This document shows positions 24,634 to 31,576 of a stretch of DNA of 64,000 nt, one piece after another. Below the pieces are notes generated by a model. It worked only from the letters and a program-made list of their open reading frames with translations. It did no database searches and was not told the DNA's origin. Each line of letters begins with the position of its first letter. Positions within the stretch are counted from its first letter, which is position 1. The stretch lies in assembly GCA_963422385.1 (NCBI GenBank), contig OY729432.1:3472001-3536000 (forward strand), in the 5' to 3' direction. This DNA comes from JAJDTQ01 sp963422385. GTDB taxonomy: Bacteria > Desulfobacterota > Binatia > UBA9968 > JAJDTQ01. The position numbers and the translations under genes were made by a program.

Positions 24634-25784
24634 CAGGCTCTCCTCTCCATGATCAACGCGGCCGTGGTGTTGAGGTTACGCGCGTAGGACAGCCAGCCAA
24701 TGCCGGTCACCAGCGCCGTCTCGCATGACCGGACCTGCCGGTCTCCGGCCTCGCCGCGCAACTGTCGCAGGGCTTCCACCACGTGCAGCATGCCTCCGGC
24801 CAGGCCCGCCTGCCCCACCGAGAGCTCCCCTCCGCCGGTATTCACCGGGAAGTCGCCGCCGAAGGTCAGGTCGTGGTCGTCCACGAACGGGCCGCCTTGG
24901 CCCTTGGCGCAGTAGCCCAGGTCTTCGATCTGCATCATGACGGCGATGGGATAGTCATCGTAGATGGCCAGGAGGTCGATGTTGTCCCGGCTCATCTCCG
25001 AGAACAGATGCTCGCCCACCACGCTCATCCCGGTAACGGTCTTGTCCGGCAGCATGTTGGGCGCCTGGAAGCCGATCTTCTCGGCATCGGTCACCAGGTA
25101 CACGGGCTTGTCGGTGATCTGCTTCGCCCGCTCTTCCGAGGCCACCACCACGCACTCGCCGCCGGAGCAGGGCATGACGCAGTCGAACAGCCGGATGGGA
25201 TCGGAGATCAGCCGCGAGTTCAGATAGTCCTCGATGCTCATGGGCGTCCGCAACAGCGCCTGAGCATTCGGGCCGGCATTGTGCCGCTGGCTCACCGCGA
25301 TCTTCCCGATCTGCTCCAGGGTCGTGCCGTATTCCTCCATGTGACGGCGCTGCACCAGCGCGAACAGCGTGTTGGGACCGCCGTAGCCGTAGACGTCCAC
25401 GTAGTTGGCCCGCTGGTACTCCAGCACCCGCTGATGGGAGACGTTTTTGTCGAAGGCGTTGCCCGCCACGATGAACGCTACATCCAGATAGCCCGCTTCA
25501 ATGGCGTCCGCGGCGCGCCGTATGGCGCACACCGCACCGGCGCCGCCGCAGTCGCCGTTCAGCACCCAGTCCAGCTCCAGGCCCAACTGCTCGGCCACGT
25601 AGGGCGAATAGTCGGGGCTTGCCTGGGTCACCATGGAAAAGCCGTGGATCTCTTTCTTGGTGATGCCGGTCCGGGCCATGGCGATCTGCATCGCCTCGGC
25701 GTAGTAGGACAGGAGCGGCCGGTCGGATTTCCGCGAGTATTCCGTCGAGCCGTAGCCGACAAGACATACCTTCTTTCTCAGCAT
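24633..25784 (-). CDS. Thiolase-fold lipid-transfer-type protein (possible Ltp2-like aldolase)
   Basis: This 383-residue protein has a thiolase fold with Cys79 in NGDCGGAGA at the nucleophile position. The C-terminal motif that is normally GHPxGA reads SVGQAGLAGG, so the catalytic His is Gln. The CxG motif is replaced by TALVTGIGWL. These losses, together with a DUF35 partner coupled by stop/start overlap, are typical of the non-condensing thiolase group (SCP-x/Ltp2), which includes retro-aldolases that cleave CoA-linked beta-hydroxy ketones. The reaction is an inference. SDR genes on the same strand could supply or use its ketone products. Confidence 0.82.
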   Translation of the reverse strand: MLRKKVCLVGYGSTEYSRKSDRPLLSYYAEAMQIAMARTGITKKEIHGFSMVTQASPDYSPYVAEQLGLELDWVLNGDCGGAGAVCAIRRAADAIEAGYLDVAFIVAGNAFDKNVSHQRVLEYQRANYVDVYGYGGPNTLFALVQRRHMEEYGTTLEQIGKIAVSQRHNAGPNAQALLRTPMSIEDYLNSRLISDPIRLFDCVMPCSGGECVVVASEERAKQITDKPVYLVTDAEKIGFQAPNMLPDKTVTGMSVVGEHLFSEMSRDNIDLLAIYDDYPIAVMMQIEDLGYCAKGQGGPFVDDHDLTFGGDFPVNTGGGELSVGQAGLAGGMLHVVEALRQLRGEAGDRQVRSCETALVTGIGWLSYARNLNTTAALIMERRA

Positions 25785-25818
25785 GGGGGCTTTCCTTCCA
25801 CTGCAAATTTCCCGAGAC

Positions 25819-26565
25819 TCAAACCATCAGGTCCCCGCCCGTGACCAGCATCGACTGTCCGGTGATATAGGAAGCCGCGTCGCCGGCCAGAAAGACGACG
25901 GTATTGGCGATGTCCTCGGGTTCTGCGATGCGCCCCAGGGGCACCTTGGCGCCCCGGTCGCGAAGCGATTCCTCGGAGCGGTGCTGCCGGGGCATGGCGG
26001 TGTTGGCCGTTCCGGGAGCGATGGAATTCACGGTGATCCCGTGGGGCGCCAGCTCCCGCGCCAGCCCGCGAACGAAGCCCAGCACGGCGGCCTTGGAGGC
26101 GGCGTAGTGGGAGTAGCCGGCCGCTCCCTTGTAGGCGATGGCCGACGCCGTGCAGATGATGCGGCCGCTCCCCTGTCGCTTCAGCACCGGCACGAAGGCC
26201 CGGGCGCAAAGGAACTGGCCGCCGATGTTGACGTCCAGCACCCGGTCCCAATCCTCCTCCGACATGTCCACCACCAGGGAGCGCGGATACATGCCGGCGT
26301 TGTTGATCAGGATGTCCACGTGGTCCCACCGGCCCAGCGCGCGGTCCCGGAGGGCGTCCACCGACCCCTCGTCGGCCACGTCCACTTGCACCGGCAGCGC
26401 CTCTCCTCCGGCCTGCGTGACCTCCGCGGCTACGCTCTCGGCCGTCCCGAGCTTCATGTCCGCCACCACGACCTTCGCACCTTTGCGCACCAAGGCCAAG
26501 GTGATGGCGCGGCCGAGGCCCTGCCCTCCCCCGGTGACCACCGCGACCTTGTGCTCAAGCGTCAT
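25819..26565 (-). CDS. Short-chain dehydrogenase (FabG-like SDR)
   Basis: This 248-residue SDR starts at ATG 26565 (MTLEHKVAVVTGG), with GAAGGA upstream; the frame extends to 26649 without support. It has the TGGGQGLG cofactor motif, NNAG, the Ser-Tyr-Lys residues (SAIAYKGAAGYSHYAASK) and a C-terminal ITGQSMLVTGGDLMV. It is the first gene of the minus-strand operon SDR - thiolase - DUF35 - glutaredoxin, with a good promoter about 90 bp upstream. A role in oxidising a 3-hydroxyacyl intermediate for the thiolase partner is plausible. Confidence 0.9.
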   Translation of the reverse strand: MTLEHKVAVVTGGGQGLGRAITLALVRKGAKVVVADMKLGTAESVAAEVTQAGGEALPVQVDVADEGSVDALRDRALGRWDHVDILINNAGMYPRSLVVDMSEEDWDRVLDVNIGGQFLCARAFVPVLKRQGSGRIICTASAIAYKGAAGYSHYAASKAAVLGFVRGLARELAPHGITVNSIAPGTANTAMPRQHRSEESLRDRGAKVPLGRIAEPEDIANTVVFLAGDAASYITGQSMLVTGGDLMV

Positions 26566-26652
26566 GTCCCGGTTCCTTCTCCCTACCAGTGTCCTGTCCG
26601 GCCCATTCGCACAACAATCCGCCAGCCGGACGGGGCACAATAATAACACGGT

Positions 26653-26681
26653 GATTAGCCCGCTTGTGAAGCCTTGTCAAA
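26653..26681 (-). promoter_or_regulatory. Sigma-70-type promoter for the SDR-thiolase operon
   Basis: On the minus strand TTGACA (26681-26676) and TAATCA (26658-26653) are 17 bp apart, 88 bp upstream of the SDR start. Confidence 0.6.
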
Positions 26682-26726
26682 CCACCAAATCAGCGGCTCG
26701 GCCCGAGAGGGCCGTCAGGATAGGCC

Positions 26727-26755
26727 TTGGCATCAAGGCGGTTATCCCCTATACA
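26727..26755 (+). promoter_or_regulatory. Sigma-70-type promoter for the E1 alpha/beta genes
   Basis: TTGGCA (26727-26732) and TATACA (26750-26755) are 17 bp apart on the plus strand. The ATG of the E1 alpha gene is only 13 bp after the -10 box, so the leader would be very short. Confidence 0.55.
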
Positions 26756-26767
26756 GGTCACGGAAAC

Positions 26768-27631
26768 ATGCTCCCCTCCCTGTCAAAAGACCAACTGCTG
26801 GCGCAATGCCGGAAGATGCTGCTCATCCGGCACTTCGAGGAACGGCTCATCGGCCTCCATCGAGAGGGGCGGTTTCGCGGGCACTACCACGTCTACATCG
26901 GGCAGGAAGCCACCGGGGTCCCGGCAATCTCGTTGCTCCAGCCCGACGACATGCTTTTCTCCACCCACAGAAACCACGGCCACATCCTCGCCCGGGGTGG
27001 TGACCCCGGGCGTCTGCTGGCGGAGATCCTGGGGCGGCGGGACGGCTACAACCGCGGCAAGGGCGGATCCTTTCACACGAGTCCCCGGGAGTTGGGCTTT
27101 CTCCAGTGTTCCGGTGTGGTGGGCGGCATTCTGCCGTTGGGCACCGGCGCGGCCTATGCCGCCAAGAGCCGTGCCAGCGGACAGATCGCCGTGTGTCTGT
27201 TCGGCGACGGCGCGCTGGAGGAAGGCGCGATCCCGGAGGCCTTCAACCTGGCCTCCCTGTGGAAGCTGCCGGTGCTCTACCTGTGCGAGAACAACGGCAA
27301 GTACGGCGCCGGCAACGCCACGAGTGCGGCGCAGTCCTCCACCATGGCGGTGTACCCGCTTACGGAACTTCCCCGGGCGTACAAGATTCCCGCGATACAG
27401 GTGGACGGCACCGATGCCGGTGCGGTCCACGACGCCCTGCGCGAAAGCATCGACGCCATCCGTTCGGGCGACGGTCCCCGTTTCATCGAAGCCCAGACGG
27501 TCCGCTGGCCGGGCAGCGAGACCAATTGGCCTGTGGTCAAGGCGCCCACCGCCGTCGATCTGGCCTGGGACGTGTCCGGGGTATCCGAGGACGTACGGGA
27601 GTGGTACCGGGACAGTGATCCGGTGCTGTGA
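26768..27631 (+). CDS. Thiamine-diphosphate-dependent dehydrogenase E1 alpha subunit, truncated by an in-frame TGA
   Basis: This 287-residue protein is the alpha half of a pyruvate, acetoin or branched-chain 2-oxoacid dehydrogenase E1. The ThDP-binding motif GDGALEEGAI...CENN is present. THRNHGH and KGGSFH are the alpha-subunit signature regions. The frame meets TGA at 27629-27631 after DPVL, but coding-like sequence continues in the same frame (listed next) and looks like the normal C-terminus. The start is the ATG 26768, just after the promoter. No E2/E3 genes are adjacent, so lipoamide partners must be encoded elsewhere. Confidence 0.85.
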   Translation: MLPSLSKDQLLAQCRKMLLIRHFEERLIGLHREGRFRGHYHVYIGQEATGVPAISLLQPDDMLFSTHRNHGHILARGGDPGRLLAEILGRRDGYNRGKGGSFHTSPRELGFLQCSGVVGGILPLGTGAAYAAKSRASGQIAVCLFGDGALEEGAIPEAFNLASLWKLPVLYLCENNGKYGAGNATSAAQSSTMAVYPLTELPRAYKIPAIQVDGTDAGAVHDALRESIDAIRSGDGPRFIEAQTVRWPGSETNWPVVKAPTAVDLAWDVSGVSEDVREWYRDSDPVL

Positions 27632-27808
27632 TTCATGCGGGAACTGGCGGAGTCGGGTCACACGGACCGGGATGCGCTCACGATCCTGAACCAGTCCGTG
27701 GTGGACCGGATCGAGGCGGCCGTCGATTTCGGTTTCGACAGTCCCTATCCCGAGCTCGGGGAAGCGGAAACCGACGTCTTCGCGGACGCGCGGTCTCCGG
27801 TCCGGTGA
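27632..27808 (+). other. C-terminal continuation of the E1 alpha frame after the TGA
   Basis: The frame after the TGA reads FMRELAESGHTDRDALT, then DRIEAAVDFGFDSPYPELGEA, and ends at 27808. This is the usual C-terminal helix pair of E1 alpha with the xSPYPDPxEA signature. The TGA is in the place of an expected Arg codon (DPVLRF), a CGA-to-TGA change. A new start at ATG 27635 would not restore the protein. The E1 beta gene follows 17 bp downstream. Confidence 0.65.
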
Positions 27809-27825
27809 ACCAAAGGCGCCATCCC

Positions 27826-28794
27826 ATGCGGCAACTGGCATACCACGAGGCCAAGCTCGAGGCTCTGCGGGAGATCCTGGAAGAGGATGAGCGGGTCCAC
27901 CTCATCGGCGGATCGTTCCTGAGCCTGAGCCCGCATCGGCTCAACTTCGCGGCCATCGAGAAGGCCTACCCCGATCGCGTGACGGCGCCGCCGATATCCG
28001 AACTGGGCTTCTGCGGGCTTGCCATCGGCGCGGCCATGGCGGGGTTGAGACCCGTGGTCGATCTCACCACCGGCAGCTTCCTGTTCGAGGCCTGGCCCCA
28101 AGTGTGCAACGAAGCGGCCAACGCCCTCTACATGTCCGGCGGTCAGGTCCGGGTGCCGGTGGTGTTCCACATGCTGCACGGGCTCAGGGGCGGGGGCGCG
28201 GCCCAGCATTCCGGCAGCCCTCAGGCAATGTTGTGGAACTGTCCGGGCCTGGAAATCGTGCTGCCGTCGTCCCCGCGCGACGTCAAGGGTCTCCTCAAGA
28301 CCGCGGTGGCCAGCGACAACCCCACCATCTTCATCGACCATACGGGTCTCTTCGAGATCGAAGGGCCGGTACCGGATACGGAATGCATTCCGCTCGGCCA
28401 GGCGGACGTGAAACGCGGCGGCGCCGACGTGACCGTCATCGGCACCTCGTTCGCGCTCCATCGCGCCCTGGGCGTGGCCGAGGCGCTGGCGTCCGAGGGC
28501 CTCGACGTCGAGGTGGTGGATCCCCGTACCCTGGTGCCCTTCGACCTCGACACCATCATGGCCTCGGTGGAAAAGACCGGCCGCGTGGTCATCGTCGACG
28601 AGACCCACCAGAGCTGCGGCGTTGCCGCCGAGATCGCCGCGCGCATCGCGGAAACCGGCTTCGACAAGCTCAAGGGTCCCGTTCGTCGGGTGGCCACGCT
28701 GGACGTGCCGGTGCCCTACAGCCAGCCCCTCGAAGAATACATCGGCCCGTCCGAAGAGCGCATCACCCGGGCCATCCGGGAATCCGTGGAGTGA
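27826..28794 (+). CDS. Thiamine-diphosphate-dependent dehydrogenase E1 beta subunit
   Basis: This 322-residue protein is the transketolase-like beta subunit of the 2-oxoacid or acetoin dehydrogenase E1. It has the expected PPISELGFCGLAIGAAMAG region, the C-terminal transketolase domain with LVPFDLDTI and VIVDETH, and DVPVPYSQPLE. An ATG at 27826 is used; a GTG overlapping the preceding stop (GTGA) at 27805 is an alternative. The gene is intact even though its alpha partner carries an internal stop. It ends nine bases before the LLM gene. Confidence 0.88.
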   Translation: MRQLAYHEAKLEALREILEEDERVHLIGGSFLSLSPHRLNFAAIEKAYPDRVTAPPISELGFCGLAIGAAMAGLRPVVDLTTGSFLFEAWPQVCNEAANALYMSGGQVRVPVVFHMLHGLRGGGAAQHSGSPQAMLWNCPGLEIVLPSSPRDVKGLLKTAVASDNPTIFIDHTGLFEIEGPVPDTECIPLGQADVKRGGADVTVIGTSFALHRALGVAEALASEGLDVEVVDPRTLVPFDLDTIMASVEKTGRVVIVDETHQSCGVAAEIAARIAETGFDKLKGPVRRVATLDVPVPYSQPLEEYIGPSEERITRAIRESVE

Positions 28795-28803
28795 GATGAG
28801 ATC

Positions 28804-29745
28804 ATGGCAGACGGCCACATACCGTGCGGCATCGAGATCCCCCAGGTCTTCATCCGCGGACCCGTCGACTCCGGGCACATCAAGAGCTTCGTGGCACGCG
28901 CCGAGGAGCTGGACTACGACAGCCTCTGGACCCAGGAACGCATCCTCAGCAATTTCTCCATGCTGGAGCCCGTGACCCTCATGACCTACGTGGCGGCCGT
29001 CACCTCCCGGTTGAAGATCGGCAGCTCCGTGCTGCTGACCGTGCTGCGCAACCCCTTGCAGCTCGCCAAGAGCCTGGCCAGCCTGGACCAGTTGAGCGGC
29101 GGCCGGATCATCACCGGCGTCGGCTTGGGCGGCATCCTGGGGCGGCAATGGCCGGAGCCCGAGACGGTCTTCGGCTATCCCTCCGAGCACCGGGTGACCC
29201 GCTTCGTCGAAGGCATCAAGGTCATGAGGGCGTTGTGGCAGGAGGAGCGGATCAGCTTCGAGGGACGGTTCTGGAACTTCACCGACGTCGCCATGGAGCC
29301 CAAGCCGTTGCAACGGCCCTTTCCCTTGTGGTTCGGCGGCCACACCGAACCGGCACTGCGGCGGGCGGTAACCTTCGGCGACGGCTGGATGGGAGCGGGT
29401 TCCTCCGATACCCAGCGCTTCGTCAAGGAATACGGCCGGATCACGCGGCTGCTGGACCAGGCACGGAGGGATCCGGCAACCTTCACCGTATCCAAGCGCG
29501 TCTACCTCGCCGTGGACGACGACCGCGATCGGGCGGAACGGCGGCTACGGGAATTCTTCGCGGTCCGTTACCGGAACGCCGACCTCGGCACACGGGTGTG
29601 CATCTGGGGCGGACGCCAGGAGATCATCGACCGGTTGAACCAAGTGGTGCGCGCCGGCGCCCAACATCTGCTGCTCAACCCGGCCTTCGACGAAACCGAG
29701 CATCTCGAGCTACTGGCACGGGACGTCGTGCCTCAACTCGGTTGA
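28804..29745 (+). CDS. LLM-class flavin-dependent oxidoreductase
   Basis: This 313-residue protein is a luciferase-like TIM-barrel monooxygenase or F420-dependent dehydrogenase. It contains LKIGSSVLLTVLRNPLQLAKSLASLDQLSGGR and GVGLGGI, the typical flavin-proximal segments, and PLWFGGHTEPALRRA. The substrate and cofactor (FMN or F420) are not defined. It starts nine bases after the E1 beta stop with its own ATG, so it is probably the last gene of that operon. Confidence 0.88.
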   Translation: MADGHIPCGIEIPQVFIRGPVDSGHIKSFVARAEELDYDSLWTQERILSNFSMLEPVTLMTYVAAVTSRLKIGSSVLLTVLRNPLQLAKSLASLDQLSGGRIITGVGLGGILGRQWPEPETVFGYPSEHRVTRFVEGIKVMRALWQEERISFEGRFWNFTDVAMEPKPLQRPFPLWFGGHTEPALRRAVTFGDGWMGAGSSDTQRFVKEYGRITRLLDQARRDPATFTVSKRVYLAVDDDRDRAERRLREFFAVRYRNADLGTRVCIWGGRQEIIDRLNQVVRAGAQHLLLNPAFDETEHLELLARDVVPQLG

Positions 29746-29797
29746 AGACCCGGCGCCCCTTCCCGTACAAGGCCCGCCCCAGGGTGTGGAGCCGGTG

Positions 29798-31018
29798 CTA
29801 CTCCGCGTGGACGCCTTTGTCCCGAAGCGGCTTTCCCAGCACCGTCCAGATCCCGAGAACCAACGGCGGCCCGGCCAGTCCCATGAAGACCGGGAAGAAG
29901 CCGAAGGCGTCGAGTCCCGCGGTGACGACCATGGGACCGAGGAAGAGGCCGACGTCACCCACCGCACGTTGGAGGGCCATGGCCTGCCCGCGCGTGCGGG
30001 ACGGGAAGAGTGACAGGATGCCAACCTGGCTCGCGAGGTTCACCATGCCGGCGCCGGCGCCGACGGCCGTGTGCACGATCAACAGCGACCAGAAGCCGCC
30101 GGTCCAGGGCACCAGCGCATATCCCGCGGCGGAGATGAAATACCCGCTGGCCAGACAGGCCAACACCCCGGACCGGTCGGTCCACAGTCCCCCGAAGAAC
30201 CGCCCGTTGACGTTGCCGAGCTGGCTGATGCCCCTCATCACGCCGTAGGAGCTGAGTGACAGGCCCAGGGACTCGGTGGCGTAGAATGCCAACGTCAGCG
30301 ATCGGGCCGGCTGGTAGAAGAGCGAGAAGAAGCTGGAGACGCAGAACAGCCCGGCTCCAGGCGTCGAGAGGATCTCCCGAACGATCCGCAAACGCAGCGG
30401 TAACCGCTCTCGCTCGGGTTCCTTCCGGTGCGGCGAAAACCGCACCAGCAAGAGCGGCAGCCACAGGACCCCGACGGCGGCCGCGGCGAACAGGCTGCGG
30501 TAACCGAAATACTCCGAGATGACACCGCCCAAGGTAATGCCGATCATCGGACCCGAGCCGAGGAACAGGCTGAGGATTCCCAGGGCACGGCCGCGCCGGC
30601 CGGATTCCGCACCTTCGAATACGATCTGGCGCAGCGAGATCTGCACCCACGCGACCCCGGCCCCGACGAAGAAGAAGGCAGCGGTTACAGGATGGGCGCT
30701 CGGGAACAGCGCGCACGCCAGCAGCGCCATCCCGGTGAAGGTCACGCCCAGGGCCAGGATGGTCTGGGGCGGGATACGGCGGCCGGCGACGACGATGGCG
30801 GCGGCATCGAACGTGAAGCGCCCGATGGCCCGTACCCCCAGAGGCAGCCCGCTCAGGAAATAGGACGACCCGAGGCTTTTCATGTAGAGCGGCACATAGG
30901 TCACCGCCGAGCTCATGGAGCTCGCGACGCAGGCGCCCGCGAGGTAGTTGATCCTTCGGGCCCAACCTTCGGTGTTATGGGTTCCGGGGGATGACACGAC
31001 ACTGGCGAACGATCGCAA
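29798..31018 (-). CDS. MFS transporter
   Basis: This is a 406-residue integral membrane protein with about twelve hydrophobic helices. The loop motif near residues 59-64 (GVRAIGRF) and the charged central loop RFSPHRKEPERERLPLR are typical of the major facilitator superfamily. The frame begins at a TTG (31018) without a clear Shine-Dalgarno; a GTG at 30997 is a likely alternative. It follows the thioesterase gene by 9 bp. The substrate is unknown. Confidence 0.85.
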   Translation of the reverse strand: MRSFASVVSSPGTHNTEGWARRINYLAGACVASSMSSAVTYVPLYMKSLGSSYFLSGLPLGVRAIGRFTFDAAAIVVAGRRIPPQTILALGVTFTGMALLACALFPSAHPVTAAFFFVGAGVAWVQISLRQIVFEGAESGRRGRALGILSLFLGSGPMIGITLGGVISEYFGYRSLFAAAAVGVLWLPLLLVRFSPHRKEPERERLPLRLRIVREILSTPGAGLFCVSSFFSLFYQPARSLTLAFYATESLGLSLSSYGVMRGISQLGNVNGRFFGGLWTDRSGVLACLASGYFISAAGYALVPWTGGFWSLLIVHTAVGAGAGMVNLASQVGILSLFPSRTRGQAMALQRAVGDVGLFLGPMVVTAGLDAFGFFPVFMGLAGPPLVLGIWTVLGKPLRDKGVHAE

Positions 31019-31027
31019 TCAAGGGGA

Positions 31028-31444
31028 TCACTGGAAGAGCTCCGGCACCGATCCGGGAATGGGGACGGCCCGCATGGCACGCGGCGCGGCTGCCGCCGCC
31101 GGTGCCGCCCAGGCGCGGGTCTCATGGCCTTCCACCGCAAGTTCGCCCTCGCACTCGATCCGATGCTTCACCACGAACACTTTCTCGCGCCAGGAGTCCA
31201 CCCAGCTCTCCAGGCGTACCCGCCGGCCGTGGCCGCAGGGACGCAGATACCTGGCGCCGGTTTCCAGCAAAGGCAGTCCGACGACGCCGTACCGCTGCTC
31301 CAACGCGTGATAGGTCAGTCCCGCGGACGCGAACAGGCGCTCGGTGGCACGGTCGAACCAGACGTAGAAGTTCGGGTAGAAAACGATTCCTGCCGAGTCA
31401 CAGTCAGCGAACTCGACGTTGCGTTCGGAAACGAACCGCTTCAA
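31028..31444 (-). CDS. Acyl-CoA thioesterase (4-hydroxybenzoyl-CoA thioesterase/YbgC family)
   Basis: This 138-residue hot-dog-fold protein hydrolyses CoA thioesters. FADCDSAGIVFYPNFYVWFDRATERLF has the Asp and the Y/F-x-N/Y pattern of the 4HBT group. The start is a TTG at 31444 because GGAGGG stands exactly six bases upstream; the frame continues to 31552 without a signal. It is co-directional with the MFS gene nine bases downstream. The likely substrate is an aromatic or short acyl-CoA. Confidence 0.85.
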   Translation of the reverse strand: MKRFVSERNVEFADCDSAGIVFYPNFYVWFDRATERLFASAGLTYHALEQRYGVVGLPLLETGARYLRPCGHGRRVRLESWVDSWREKVFVVKHRIECEGELAVEGHETRAWAAPAAAAAPRAMRAVPIPGSVPELFQ

Positions 31445-31576
31445 GGCAAACCCTCCATCGTGACGGTGCGGGGGCAATCGCCACGCTCCTTCGTCCCTCG
31501 CCGCCACCCAACGGATCACCTTCAGTTCCCCCGCGCGATGGTGTAGACTCAATCCACAAGGGAACCGGACGCTCTC

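Noticed and set aside
26138..26767. Upstream extension of the E1 alpha frame
   Set aside because: The extension overlaps the divergent SDR gene and its promoter, and the product does not resemble E1 alpha before residue 211 of the long frame.
22878..27631. TGA read as selenocysteine or as a sense codon
   Set aside because: Many genes here end in TGA, including coupled ATGA junctions. The two positions correspond to Arg and not Cys, and no SECIS-like hairpin is obvious after them.
27745..29343. A 532-codon minus-strand frame
   Set aside because: It is antisense to E1 beta and the LLM oxidoreductase, both intact and recognisable.
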